Shown: positions 36,287 to 45,584 of the stretch, piece by piece
Position numbering within the stretch: position 1 is the first letter of the stretch
How the letters are laid out: every line of letters starts with the position of its first letter
Assembly (NCBI RefSeq): GCF_001042905.1
Contig: NZ_JYLB01000003.1
Coordinates: 434,001 to 498,000, forward strand
Source: Pseudomonas lini
GTDB taxonomy: Bacteria; Pseudomonadota; Gammaproteobacteria; Pseudomonadales; Pseudomonadaceae
Direction of reading: 5' to 3'
Length of the DNA: 64,000 nucleotides
Notes under the pieces: model-generated
What the model saw: the letters and a program-made list of their open reading frames with translations, nothing else
Database searches by the model: none
Told to the model about the DNA's origin: nothing
Program-made: the position numbers and the translations under genes

Positions 36287-37249
36287 TCAGATGATAACGG
36301 CCGTTCTTAACAACTCCGCCTGGCCGTTCCAACGAGTTATTCGCTTGGCTTTTAACAGGGCTGATTTTTCTTTATAGAGTTCTTCATTTTCGATGAGTTG
36401 AGACACCCCAAATTTTATTGACAGGGGGTCTAATGTCTCAACAAATACGGCCGCGTCCGAAAACAACGATCGCAGTACCGTCGTGTTCGAGAGTGCCATC
36501 GGCCTGCCGGCACTAACCGCTTCGTTTGCCACACTCAATTGGACATTGTCGCGCGTTGTCAGCCCGAGAACGACATTCGCGTTGCACAGCAGTTGTTCGA
36601 AAATCAATTTACTCAGGAAACCCGTAAGCTTGATATTCGCTGGCATTGACGCTATGAGTGCCTCGGATAACTTGCCCTCATGCTTACCTGTGATTAGAAA
36701 ATCTATATGTGGCATTTCTTTGGCTGCATTAATAACGACTTCTATCGGCTCGTCGATATCAAAAGAACAAGGAAAAAGCACATAGGGTGTCTGATGATCA
36801 CTGGCGGGCGGGACTTTAAAATCACACGGTAAATCTTCCAGAATGAAAATATTCTCTGCCTTGACGCCTGCGTTAGATAATTCTTCTTTGACTTTGAAGT
36901 TGTGAACTACAACAGCATCAATTTTGTTGAGTAAGGACACCGTCCCCGGGAAAGTTATCCACTGTTTGCGCAGCAAACTGTTGTGTGCGTCAGCGATAAT
37001 CTTGAGGCGCCGGTTCACCAAAAATTTGTAGGCCAGTGCTATGTGCAGCACAGGGCTCGGTGGTAGCTGGACCCAAACAACCTCAGGCGCACCGACGAAA
37101 AGCGCTTTGATCGTCTTAAAAGACTTAATCAAATAGTCCAAGGGTCGTGCATATTTTTTTTTGAATCTATTAGGCAGGTGCAGAATGTCATACGCCCAAT
37201 ATTGTTTCATTGTGTCGGCGCGTCGTTGATAGCCAACCCATGCGATCAT
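36287..37249 (-). CDS. GT-B fold glycosyltransferase
   Basis: The 320-residue protein has no signal peptide and two Rossmann-like halves: an N-terminal acceptor half and a C-terminal donor half (VLFPCSFDIDEPIEVVINAA, then LTGFLSKLIFEQLLCNANVVLGLTT and SVANEAVSAGRPMALS, where the Glu before AVSAGRP matches the GT4 donor-site Glu). It is the only other glycosyltransferase in the operon and could add mannose from GDP-mannose. An alternative start is 37276, nine residues earlier and without a ribosome site. Confidence 0.8.
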   Translation of the reverse strand: MIAWVGYQRRADTMKQYWAYDILHLPNRFKKKYARPLDYLIKSFKTIKALFVGAPEVVWVQLPPSPVLHIALAYKFLVNRRLKIIADAHNSLLRKQWITFPGTVSLLNKIDAVVVHNFKVKEELSNAGVKAENIFILEDLPCDFKVPPASDHQTPYVLFPCSFDIDEPIEVVINAAKEMPHIDFLITGKHEGKLSEALIASMPANIKLTGFLSKLIFEQLLCNANVVLGLTTRDNVQLSVANEAVSAGRPMALSNTTVLRSLFSDAAVFVETLDPLSIKFGVSQLIENEELYKEKSALLKAKRITRWNGQAELLRTAVII

Positions 37250-37303
37250 TAGTGATTTCACTTCAGAGCCCTGCATAAAGGATAGTCGGGAAAATTGAGT
37301 GCA

Positions 37304-37846
37304 TTACAATGCAAACCAAATAGGGAAGTCGGCGCGGTACAGAATGTTTTGATTTCTGAACCGAATATGTTTAGCCGGGTTTCCTCCCGCGATCGAATAC
37401 TCTTCAACATTGCGCGTGACAACGCTGCCGGGATAAATAACCGCACCTTTTCCTATTGTGACTCCTGGCATTATCATGACATTGGGAAAGATCCACGCGT
37501 TATCTCCAATGACAACTGGTTTCCCGACTGTATTACTCATGGGGTCATCGATATCGTGCCCCAGTGTATAAATTTTTGTGTTGTGGGAAATATTGACGTT
37601 GTCACCGATACTGATTCCAGCCCTATTGTCCATGTAGCAGTTGTAATTTACCGTGCAGTTCTTTCCTATTGAGAATTTACCAAATGAAAAAAAAATCACC
37701 CTTCTATGGACAGTAGTTCGGGTGCCAATGCGGCATCCCGTTGCCCTTAGCAGTGAACGTCTCAAGCTGAAAAAGAAAGCCAGGCTAAGCGCCGTATTAA
37801 ATAACGCAACGACTACCTTCTTGGTATTAAGCTTCAAGTTTTTCAT
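37304..37846 (-). CDS. Left-handed beta-helix acyltransferase (WcaF/LacA-like)
   Basis: The 180-residue protein has an N-terminal hydrophobic segment and hexapeptide repeats (IGKNCTVNYNCYMDNRAGISIGDNVNISHN; VIGDNAWIFPNVMIMPGVTIGKGAVIYPGSVV) with the typical TLGHDID catalytic-His region and an AGGNPAK end. It probably O-acetylates the repeat unit using acetyl-CoA. Its start touches the stop of the lyase-like gene. Confidence 0.9.
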   Translation of the reverse strand: MKNLKLNTKKVVVALFNTALSLAFFFSLRRSLLRATGCRIGTRTTVHRRVIFFSFGKFSIGKNCTVNYNCYMDNRAGISIGDNVNISHNTKIYTLGHDIDDPMSNTVGKPVVIGDNAWIFPNVMIMPGVTIGKGAVIYPGSVVTRNVEEYSIAGGNPAKHIRFRNQNILYRADFPIWFAL

Positions 37847-38710
37847 CTAGTTACCTGCGCCCTGCCCTGATGTATTAGCGATGCGACGTGAACTCATCAC
37901 GAAATTCCTGAACTGAATATTGGTACTGGCAGGTGTAGCGAAGGACGCATTATTGCCACCGAAGAAAGTAGAGAACAGTAACCCATCGATTGTTAAGTCT
38001 TTTGTGTCTCTAAATATCAGCCCGGTTTCAGAGTGCACCAGTTTTTTATCGTACCAAATAGAAATCACGCCATCGGCTCGACCCGGCGTATTTAATTTTA
38101 CGAGTTGCTCTAATACGTGCCATCGCCCGACACTAAAGGTCCAGGAGCCCAAGCCTATTGCTGTCCCCCATGTTTTGCTGGTGGGTAAATAGGCATAGAT
38201 TGCGCCAACGCCATTTTCTTTCCATATGTAGCGAGTGGAAAAACCATCATGGCCGTTAGGTATTTTCCCTCCTGTATTGCCTGTGCCGCCGTAGAGACCC
38301 GGAAGTTTTCCGCCTTTTACAAAGTTAAAATTTTTATCGAACTTCAATTCATACGTAAGAATCAGGCATTCCCTACCCGGTTGCTTGAGCCTGGATTTGA
38401 ATTCAATTCCCCCGTAGGGTAAACCCAACCGGACCATCGAGCCTGGATCGTACGACCCGGCGGGATAATGTACCGTGATGTCTTTGATTTCGTTGCTGTA
38501 GGCTTTGTTGGTTAAATTGGCGCTGCCTTTTATACTGTCCTGTACTTGGGCTTTGCCCTGACGACTGGTAAACGTCTGTGAAACATCTGGAAGTGACGGA
38601 TAGATGTTTTCAATGTTTTGCTCGCAGCTGTCGTTTACGTCTGACGCGCCGCTCGTAGCCACATGCAGAGAAAAAGCTAAAGTGAGTAGCGCCGAGCCTT
38701 TTTTTTTCAC
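37847..38710 (-). CDS. Polysaccharide lyase family 14-like secreted protein
   Basis: The 287-residue protein has a signal peptide (cleavage near SGAS, residue 23) and then a jelly-roll region with motifs I associate with PL14 enzymes (glucuronan/alginate lyases): YELKFDKNF, VKGGKLPGLYGG, FSTRYIWKENGVG, GRWHVLEQLVKLNTPG and LLFSTFFGGNNASFATP. It probably cuts or trims the uronate-containing EPS in the periplasm. Lyases of this kind are common housekeeping members of EPS operons. Confidence 0.82.
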   Translation of the reverse strand: MKKKGSALLTLAFSLHVATSGASDVNDSCEQNIENIYPSLPDVSQTFTSRQGKAQVQDSIKGSANLTNKAYSNEIKDITVHYPAGSYDPGSMVRLGLPYGGIEFKSRLKQPGRECLILTYELKFDKNFNFVKGGKLPGLYGGTGNTGGKIPNGHDGFSTRYIWKENGVGAIYAYLPTSKTWGTAIGLGSWTFSVGRWHVLEQLVKLNTPGRADGVISIWYDKKLVHSETGLIFRDTKDLTIDGLLFSTFFGGNNASFATPASTNIQFRNFVMSSRRIANTSGQGAGN

Positions 38711-38729
38711 GTCAGTTGCCCCTCGAATC

Positions 38730-39881
38730 TTATTTGTTATCGACCCATTTCAAAAAATCATCGACAGCATTTTGTGCGATGGATGATCTCTGTGAAATCT
38801 CTTGCTTGAGGTGCTCTGCCATTTGCTCTTTGGACTGTCTGAATTCGCTAATGGTCGCCATGATCAGGTTATGGTCAGGAGCGCTGACCAATTTGGTGCC
38901 ACGCGGAAGCATTTCATGGACTTTTTTCAGTTTGTTTTCGATTTCAACTGCGATGGTTGGATAACCTAAAGAGGCAGGCAGAAGCACGCCGTGCGCCCTG
39001 GCGCTGATAATGACATCGGATTCAACTATCAATTTCGCCATGAACGTCTCTGGCGTGTCGACTGCGGCATCCCAGCACAACCATTCAAACGTGTGGTGCT
39101 TATCAATAAGATGCTGGTCACGTTCTTTATAAAGTGATACCAGACGAACCTTCTCTCCACGTTTGGACATTTCATGAGCGGCCTGAACCATTGCCGCGAT
39201 GAACTTTTGTCCATTCACGTCATGCGGCCAATCGCGCAGGATAAAGGATAGGTATTTGTTTTTATTTACGCTGTTTATGTTCAGATCTTTGGTGGAAATC
39301 CACAGATCGGAAAGTAGGGTCGGGTCCGTGTACACATCCACATCTGATTTTCCAAACGTATTGCAATGCTTTTGGCTTGTACCATCCCTGACGGAAATAT
39401 AGTCACAACGATTAATGACATTGACTGCGCGAGTCAGCTGCTTGCCACCACCATCAAATGGGCCTAAACCAATACAGAATGCAGCAAGACGACGATGGAA
39501 AAAAATCTTGTCGATGCCACCGCGCATCCCTACATACAAACGTAGAAGGGTGGATTTTAAATCGGTTTGCGCTTTTATACTCTTATAAAGCTTTGACGCT
39601 TTAAGCGTAAGAGTGGAGGCTTTCTTGGACGGAGGGATGAACGAGAAAAACTGACCACCGCCGCCCAAAACAACCAGATCAGCTTTGACAGGTTCCTTGA
39701 TATGTAACCATTTTATGCGCGGGTTAAAATTCTTGGCGATAGCCGGATGGTCGACACCGACTGCAATGTCCGACTCTTTGAATCTCTTTTTCAGAATATT
39801 GATGACGCATAACATTAGTATGTCATCACCTAAATTACCAGGACCGTAAGCACCACGGATATAAACTTTACTGGAATTCAT
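38730..39881 (-). CDS. Polysaccharide pyruvyl transferase family protein
   Basis: The 383-residue protein starts VYIRGAYGPGNLGDDILM, the NTP-free 'GnlGDdal' signature of PF04230. It later has VVLGGGGQFFSF, CIGLGPFDGG, SVRDGTSQ and SARAHGVLLPASLG. It should add a pyruvate ketal from phosphoenolpyruvate to a sugar of the repeat unit. It overlaps wzx by 4 bases (ATGA) and precedes the lyase-like gene. Confidence 0.88.
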   Translation of the reverse strand: MNSSKVYIRGAYGPGNLGDDILMLCVINILKKRFKESDIAVGVDHPAIAKNFNPRIKWLHIKEPVKADLVVLGGGGQFFSFIPPSKKASTLTLKASKLYKSIKAQTDLKSTLLRLYVGMRGGIDKIFFHRRLAAFCIGLGPFDGGGKQLTRAVNVINRCDYISVRDGTSQKHCNTFGKSDVDVYTDPTLLSDLWISTKDLNINSVNKNKYLSFILRDWPHDVNGQKFIAAMVQAAHEMSKRGEKVRLVSLYKERDQHLIDKHHTFEWLCWDAAVDTPETFMAKLIVESDVIISARAHGVLLPASLGYPTIAVEIENKLKKVHEMLPRGTKLVSAPDHNLIMATISEFRQSKEQMAEHLKQEISQRSSIAQNAVDDFLKWVDNK

Positions 39882-41338
39882 GCTGGGTTTCCAATTTCTA
39901 CGGGTTCATTGAACATAGTATTCAAGGTAAACGTTGTTGCAGCAATGTATACAAATATCATGACCACTATCATCAATCGATACAGAGTGCTTTCAATGTA
40001 TGAACTTGATACGAAACTGACAAAAGGCAATGCCCACAAGATCAGTATTCTGGGGGAGATGAGTAATTCCAAAGGCAGTATTTTTTTGTATATGAAATAG
40101 GGCAGACCAAACAGGAAGTGTATTAATTGCGAGCCAATGAATGCTTTTGCAATGCCGACGGCGCCCTCCTCCCTCAGAAGCAGAGCTCCGGATATGAATA
40201 ATATGCCCCATAGAATATTACTCATGACGCTGTACCACGCCAAATCCATCACGATCATCTTTCTTGAGATACCGGATTTAAATGCACTTAGCAGCGAACC
40301 CAGAATGACCAGAATCAACGTTATTTCAAAGTCCCGACCCAGAAAGCTATCCCCATAGAGTTTTGCCAGTAGTTCGGGAAACATGATGACCGGCTGTATA
40401 ACAATCAACACGACTAACCAGCCGGATAGAAAGTTCAAGGCGTCTAACTTCCGGCTTTTACCTCCCAGGGTTGCGGCTAGCATCGGGACAAGCACGGAAC
40501 CTAATACCACGGAGACATGTGAGAATATTGCATTCCATTGCATGGCGGCTGCGTACATTCCTAACGCGGCGAGTCCGTTACTTGTTTCTGCCAGCAATTT
40601 ATTCGCGAGCCAATTCATCGGGGCGACCATCAAGCCTGTCAGCAAGACCGGGAGTCCGACCGAAAGAACGGTATGCTTTTCAGTCATTACACCTTTGAAA
40701 CTGAGCGTAGTGTTCTTTTCCTTTAGTGTTTTCCAGCACGCGAGGGCGCTAAAAAACACGATTAACAGTTGAGAGCACGCCAGTCCCAGCAAGGCGCCAT
40801 TGAGTCTGAATTTTGTCGTCAGGAAGTAAGTCCCCGGGATCGCGACGATGGCGATAATTCCATTGATTGTTGCAATAGACCGATATTGCCCCCAACCGGT
40901 TAAACACCCTTGGGTCCATCCAGACAAAATGATGAAGGTGATGGTACTCACTACAATCAGTGATACATATTTCAGATTGTCGGAGCCAAGAATGATGTTA
41001 GAGAAGAAAAGCGGAAAAAATAGAGCGACACCAATGATCATGACACTAAAAGACACGGCAAATATCAGCGTTAGAGCGATACCCTTGCCCGTTTTTTCGG
41101 GGGAAACCTCTTTAAATTGACCAATATGTTTAGCCGTCGCCGTCGTTGTGGCTTGGGCTGCAACATTGGCGAGCATGACAATGGCGCTTTGTATCAGGCC
41201 ATATTCTCCAAATGATTGTGCACCCAGCACTCTGGCGACCAGGATGCCGGTAATGACAACCGAAACTTTTGTGGCCACTGCCGATATGAAACTCCATGCA
41301 GTACTGGACACGAATTTTTTCAACAGTGCGTTGTTCAT
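39878..41338 (-). CDS. wzx: Oligosaccharide flippase (Wzx)
   Basis: The 486-residue protein has about twelve to fourteen hydrophobic segments in the polysaccharide-transport (MOP) arrangement, starting SSTAWSFISAVATKVSVVIT, LVARVLGAQSFGEYGL. It flips the lipid-linked repeat unit across the inner membrane. The GC content is lower than that of flanking housekeeping genes. Its start overlaps the wzy stop by 4 bases. Confidence 0.92.
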   Translation of the reverse strand: MNNALLKKFVSSTAWSFISAVATKVSVVITGILVARVLGAQSFGEYGLIQSAIVMLANVAAQATTTATAKHIGQFKEVSPEKTGKGIALTLIFAVSFSVMIIGVALFFPLFFSNIILGSDNLKYVSLIVVSTITFIILSGWTQGCLTGWGQYRSIATINGIIAIVAIPGTYFLTTKFRLNGALLGLACSQLLIVFFSALACWKTLKEKNTTLSFKGVMTEKHTVLSVGLPVLLTGLMVAPMNWLANKLLAETSNGLAALGMYAAAMQWNAIFSHVSVVLGSVLVPMLAATLGGKSRKLDALNFLSGWLVVLIVIQPVIMFPELLAKLYGDSFLGRDFEITLILVILGSLLSAFKSGISRKMIVMDLAWYSVMSNILWGILFISGALLLREEGAVGIAKAFIGSQLIHFLFGLPYFIYKKILPLELLISPRILILWALPFVSFVSSSYIESTLYRLMIVVMIFVYIAATTFTLNTMFNEPVEIGNPA

Positions 41339-42606
41339 CTGGCTTTAACCTGAAAGGATGGGGCTATCAGCGGTTGATGAAATGTCAGTGTTTTTTTACG
41401 TTGCCTGACGGCATGCTCCGCGACGACGCGTAAAATGATCGCGCTATAAGCGATTCCGATAGCGTACGGCTGATAAGGCGTGGCCGATACAATGAACATC
41501 AGCGCCAGAAAGGTGGCTATTGATACCGCAACCCGGGTTTTTAAGTGATGGGTCATGGACGTAGTAAATACGAATAGCAAGTACAAGCCGATGACCCCAT
41601 ATTTAACAAAGTACGTTAAGTAAGCACTGTCGATATTCGAGTTTTTGTCATCGAGGCCACGGTATTCAAACCAGGGTATTTCAAAAGGAGTTCCGGCCCC
41701 TAGACCAACGAAGTAGTGCATGGGATTCATATTACGTATCAAGTCCAGCGCAGGGCTGAAGCGAGTGGTTAACTGAACCGCCAGGCCTTCAGACGATAAA
41801 GCATCATTGATTCGATCAGCACCGATCATGTTGCTGATCCCAATGAAGGCCATCAGCACGACTGAGCCTAATAGCACGATGCCTATCATTCGGGCAGGCT
41901 TTGTATATTGGTGAATGATGATGGCTGCAAAAACAGAAACAAAAATGAATCTTGAGTTGGCGATGAATAAACAGATGAATGAGGTCATCAAACAGATTCT
42001 CGCCAGCTTCTTTTTGTTCTCAAATAGCCCAGGATCTATGAAGTAGTATATTAAATATGCAACGGCTGCGTACGTGCCACCATCGAGGTACCTGTAAGCG
42101 TTTTCTTCATAGTAGACGTCTTGAAAACTGTACAGCCCCAATCGTAACCAAGCAATATCCAATACATTGAAAGCGGTCATCGCAATCAATATTTTCAGTA
42201 CCGTTTGTAGCGTCAAGGTTTTCGCGGCAAGGGTGGCGATGTTCGTGAGCACTATAAATGACAGGATCATTATAAAAGGTCGGATATCTTTCAATAAGTA
42301 CTTATTCGGGGACCCTATCAGGCCGCACGCGAGTAGTACCACATAGAGCCCACAGCCGAAAAGAAGGCCGGCGGGTACTGTCAATTGACGTTTTTGTGTC
42401 ACGACCTGTCTTGTCAGTAATGCACTCAATGCACCTGCTATATAGAAATCAAAAAAATAGAGGCCTTTTAACGATATTATTTCGCTGTAGGAGTTTCCGG
42501 TAGGGATGACAGATAGCATGACGCCCAAAAATACAATTGAGTATTTTGGGGTTTTTATTGCAAGCAAACCCGCTGACAGGGCGATAAGCGATAACAGGTA
42601 GAACAT
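41335..42606 (-). CDS. wzy: Wzy-like EPS polymerase (O-antigen ligase/polymerase superfamily)
   Basis: The 423-residue membrane protein has ten or more hydrophobic segments and a large periplasmic loop (about residues 255-330, with MNPMHYFVGLGAGTPFEIPWFEY), the layout of Wzy polymerases. Position beside wzx and wzc supports this. It is the first gene after the ops element on the minus strand. Sequence motifs of Wzy are poorly conserved, so the assignment rests on topology and context. Confidence 0.85.
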   Translation of the reverse strand: MFYLLSLIALSAGLLAIKTPKYSIVFLGVMLSVIPTGNSYSEIISLKGLYFFDFYIAGALSALLTRQVVTQKRQLTVPAGLLFGCGLYVVLLACGLIGSPNKYLLKDIRPFIMILSFIVLTNIATLAAKTLTLQTVLKILIAMTAFNVLDIAWLRLGLYSFQDVYYEENAYRYLDGGTYAAVAYLIYYFIDPGLFENKKKLARICLMTSFICLFIANSRFIFVSVFAAIIIHQYTKPARMIGIVLLGSVVLMAFIGISNMIGADRINDALSSEGLAVQLTTRFSPALDLIRNMNPMHYFVGLGAGTPFEIPWFEYRGLDDKNSNIDSAYLTYFVKYGVIGLYLLFVFTTSMTHHLKTRVAVSIATFLALMFIVSATPYQPYAIGIAYSAIILRVVAEHAVRQRKKTLTFHQPLIAPSFQVKAR

Positions 42607-42641
42607 GGTTTGGTATTCTTTATGCTGATGTTGTCATTTGA

Positions 42642-42655
42642 CACGCTACCGCCCC
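42642..42655 (-). promoter_or_regulatory. ops element (RfaH recruitment site / JUMPstart core)
   Basis: The minus strand reads GGGGCGGTAGCGTG, matching the ops core GGCGGTAGCGTG exactly in 12 of 12 bases. It lies 36 bases upstream of wzy in the leader of the wzy-to-ugd operon. In enterobacteria ops pauses RNA polymerase and loads RfaH, which prevents termination across long sugar operons. An rfaH gene is 5 kb away. Confidence 0.88.
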
Positions 42656-42708
42656 AGGATTTTTCGTCATCTTCCTCAGGACGTAGTGTTTCCATGAAAT
42701 ATCGGTTT

Positions 42709-42730
42709 GATCATGCCTATTGGCATGATC
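42709..42730 (-). promoter_or_regulatory. Perfect 9-bp hairpin upstream of the ops element
   Basis: GATCATGCC and GGCATGATC flank a 4-base loop between the wzc stop and ops. There is no T tract on either side, so it is not a standard terminator. It could mark the wzc transcript end with Rho, or be a leader structure. Confidence 0.55.
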
Positions 42731-42815
42731 CCGCGTAGCAATAACGACAAGCACTCAAGAACAACAGCAACGCCGTCAAAGATCTGAACTTATGACGCGA
42801 CCCGTTCAACACTCA

Positions 42816-45044
42816 TCAATTTTTGTCGGAGGCGTAGGCATAGTGGTAATAACCATAATCACTGTAGCCATATTTATTGGAGGCCTTTTTCTCCACGCCG
42901 TTAAAAATCGCACCTTTAATGGCAACGCCATTCTGGGAGAACCGACGGACCGTCAACTCGATTTCTTTCGCCGGGTTCAGTCCGTAGCGCGTCACAATCA
43001 GGTTGGTCCCGGACAAGCGCCCGACGATCGCCGCGTCTGTCACTGCCAATATTGGCGGCGTATCGAGAATCACCAGATCGTATAGCTCGCTCGCCTGCTC
43101 CAATAGCGCGCTGAAATTGGCGTGCATCAGTAACTCGGAAGGATTGGGCGGGATTTGACCTCGACTGACAAAATCGAAGTTGTCAATTTCGGTCTTATGG
43201 ATAGCAGTGGCTACATCGCAGCGCCGGGCCAGGATATCGGAGAGCCCATTGTCAGAATTAACACCTAACACTTTGTGCAGATAACCTTTGCGCATGTCGA
43301 CGTCGATCAACAAAACCCGCAACCCGGTTTGTGCTATCACCACCGCGAGGTTAACCGACACGAAGGTTTTACCCACCTGAGGGCTAGGCCCGGAAATCAT
43401 CAGACGGTTATTGCCGGCCTCATGCATGGCGAAGTGCAGACTGGTACGCAAACTGCGCAACGCCTCGACTGCCAGATCGGTGGGATGAGTGACGGCCAGC
43501 AATGTAGAACCGGCACCGGAACGCCCTCGTCCGCGAGAGACTTTGTCTTCTTCACTTTTCTGCAGAATGCTGTAAGGAATCGATGCATAGACCGGCAACC
43601 CAAGTTGCTCGATGGCTTCCGGACTTTCCAGCCCCCGGTTCAGTGCCTTGCGTACCAGTACCAGGACCACCGCCAGGAAACCGCCAAGAATCGTGGCGAT
43701 CAATACAATCAAGACTTTTTTCGGCTTGACCGGTTTGAAAAAATTGACGTCCGCGGTGTCGATCAGACGCACGTTACCGACCGTCCCCGCTCGCATCACA
43801 TCCAGCTCCTGAGACTTGTTCAGCAACTGGGTATAAATGGCGGTACCGACCTCTACATCCCGGGTAAGGCTCAGCAGTTCTTGCTGGGTGGAAGGAAGGC
43901 CCTCCACCTTGGACGCCAAACTTTTCTGCTTGCTGCTCAACTCACCAATCTGGGTCAACAATGCGCGATAGGCGGGATGTTGGCGGGTGAATTTTCGGTC
44001 CATCTCGGCTTGCTGCAACTTCAACCCTGAGATGCTGGTATCAAGCCCGACAATCTGATCGAGAATGGCTTTGGTTTCGAGCGTGATGTCCACGGACTTG
44101 CTGCGCGTTTGGTATTCATTCAAGGCATTCCCGGCTTTTTCCAGGTCCTTCTTGACCACCGGAAGTTGCTCTTTGAGAAACGCCAGGCTCTGCGCTGCTT
44201 CAGCTGAAGTGCGCTCTACGTTTTGCCGCACATAAATAGCGGCAATTTCATTGAGGGTTTTAATGGCCTGATTCGGATCTGTGCTTTCCAGCGCCAGCCC
44301 GATCATGCCCGACTCTTTTCCGCGCTCGGTTACATCCAGATCCTCTTGGTAGTCGAGGATGCTGGTCAGGCGAGAATTGCGGATGATTCTGAAGCGGGTT
44401 CCAGGATTGGCTTGCATTTCTTCTATCTGAAACTCAACGCCATTTTGTTCGAAAAGTTGTCCCGCCTGGCTGGCGACCAACAGATTGTCGTCTTCGTCCA
44501 CCAGGGTGTAATGACCACTTTCACCCGCGGTCAGGGTCAACTTCTTGCCCAGTTGCGAGTCGGGAAGATCCAGTTTGAATATCTTCAGCGACTCCCCTCC
44601 CCAGGCGAAACTGTTCAACCCCAACAAGGGGTCGGCTATTTCACCGGGATTTTTACTCTGGAATCGACGAGCCAGGAACTCACCAACCACCGGGAAGTAC
44701 ATCGGTTGTATGACAATATCAAGTTTCAGGTTATCGACCGTTTTGCCAATCACCGCACGAGATTTGATCAGTTCGATCTCGGTCGCCGAAGGCGACTCTT
44801 TTCCCAACATGCTGCTGACATCGGAGAAGCCCAACAGATCATTCTTTTTCGCTTCGACCTGCAACAGCGCATTCGCTTGGTATACCGGGGTCGCAAGCAC
44901 CGCGTACGCGACCCCAGCCACCATGAACGCACCGGTAACCGCGGCAATCAGCCATTTATGGTCGATGAGTGTTCCAAACAGGCCGAGAAGATCAATCTCG
45001 TCATTGTCGTCGTCCCGCACGTTAACTACCGGTGCTTGCTGCAT
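42816..45044 (-). CDS. wzc: Wzc-type polysaccharide co-polymerase and tyrosine autokinase
   Basis: The 742-residue inner-membrane protein has a Wzz domain with flanking helices (about 32-52 and 445-465), a long coiled periplasmic middle and a cytosolic BY-kinase domain. The kinase has Walker A GPSPQVGKT (about 552-560), Walker A' LLIDVDMRKG and Walker B LVILDTPP, and a tyrosine cluster at the C terminus (YGYSDYGYYHYAYA, about 727-740). It controls chain length and export with Wza. The phosphatase gene is 45 bases upstream. Confidence 0.95.
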   Translation of the reverse strand: MQQAPVVNVRDDDNDEIDLLGLFGTLIDHKWLIAAVTGAFMVAGVAYAVLATPVYQANALLQVEAKKNDLLGFSDVSSMLGKESPSATEIELIKSRAVIGKTVDNLKLDIVIQPMYFPVVGEFLARRFQSKNPGEIADPLLGLNSFAWGGESLKIFKLDLPDSQLGKKLTLTAGESGHYTLVDEDDNLLVASQAGQLFEQNGVEFQIEEMQANPGTRFRIIRNSRLTSILDYQEDLDVTERGKESGMIGLALESTDPNQAIKTLNEIAAIYVRQNVERTSAEAAQSLAFLKEQLPVVKKDLEKAGNALNEYQTRSKSVDITLETKAILDQIVGLDTSISGLKLQQAEMDRKFTRQHPAYRALLTQIGELSSKQKSLASKVEGLPSTQQELLSLTRDVEVGTAIYTQLLNKSQELDVMRAGTVGNVRLIDTADVNFFKPVKPKKVLIVLIATILGGFLAVVLVLVRKALNRGLESPEAIEQLGLPVYASIPYSILQKSEEDKVSRGRGRSGAGSTLLAVTHPTDLAVEALRSLRTSLHFAMHEAGNNRLMISGPSPQVGKTFVSVNLAVVIAQTGLRVLLIDVDMRKGYLHKVLGVNSDNGLSDILARRCDVATAIHKTEIDNFDFVSRGQIPPNPSELLMHANFSALLEQASELYDLVILDTPPILAVTDAAIVGRLSGTNLIVTRYGLNPAKEIELTVRRFSQNGVAIKGAIFNGVEKKASNKYGYSDYGYYHYAYASDKN

Positions 45045-45089
45045 AAGTCGGATTCTTTGCCTGTATTACGATTCAAAAAGGAGTGGCCA

Positions 45090-45530
45090 TCAGCGCGCCA
45101 GGCGCTGTGCCCATGCGAGTACGGCTTCTTCGATCAACGCATAAGCGTGCACAAAAGCAGGTTTGCCTTGACGGTAGGGGTCGCTGATTTCGCGTTCGTC
45201 TTGCCATTTGCCCAGTAGCAACACTTTGCCTCGCGCTTCAGGGGCAATGTTGAGTACCCCGCTGACATGCCGTCGCTCCATCACCAGAATCAAGTCCGCC
45301 TCGCTGACGGCTTGAGGCGTGAGTTGAACGGCCTCATGCCCATCGGGCTGATGACCATGCTCTTTGAGTACGGCGTGTGCCGTCGCCTCGATGGGTTTGC
45401 CCGCCAAGGCAGCGAGGCCAGCCGAGCTGACCTCGATATCGGAATGAACGAGCGCCCCGCGCAGCAGATACTCCGCGGTGGGACTGCGGCAAATGTTGCC
45501 GACGCAGACAATCAAAACCCTTTTAAGCAA
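45090..45530 (-). CDS. wzb: Low-molecular-weight protein-tyrosine phosphatase (Wzb/Etp type)
   Basis: The 146-residue form starting at TTG (45530) begins MLKRVLIVCVGNICRSP, which fits the Wzb family start and length; GGGGAA lies 8 bases before it. A longer frame from ATG at 45584 adds 18 unconserved residues and lacks a clear ribosome site. The phosphate loop CVGNICRS supplies the catalytic Cys and Arg and a DPYRQG near residue 117 supplies the acid Asp. It dephosphorylates the Wzc tyrosine tail. It starts the wzb-wzc transcript. Confidence 0.9.
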   Translation of the reverse strand: MLKRVLIVCVGNICRSPTAEYLLRGALVHSDIEVSSAGLAALAGKPIEATAHAVLKEHGHQPDGHEAVQLTPQAVSEADLILVMERRHVSGVLNIAPEARGKVLLLGKWQDEREISDPYRQGKPAFVHAYALIEEAVLAWAQRLAR

Positions 45531-45584
45531 GATAACATTCCCCGTCTTGTCAACATTGGCGGTGACATAGCACTTGCCGAACAT

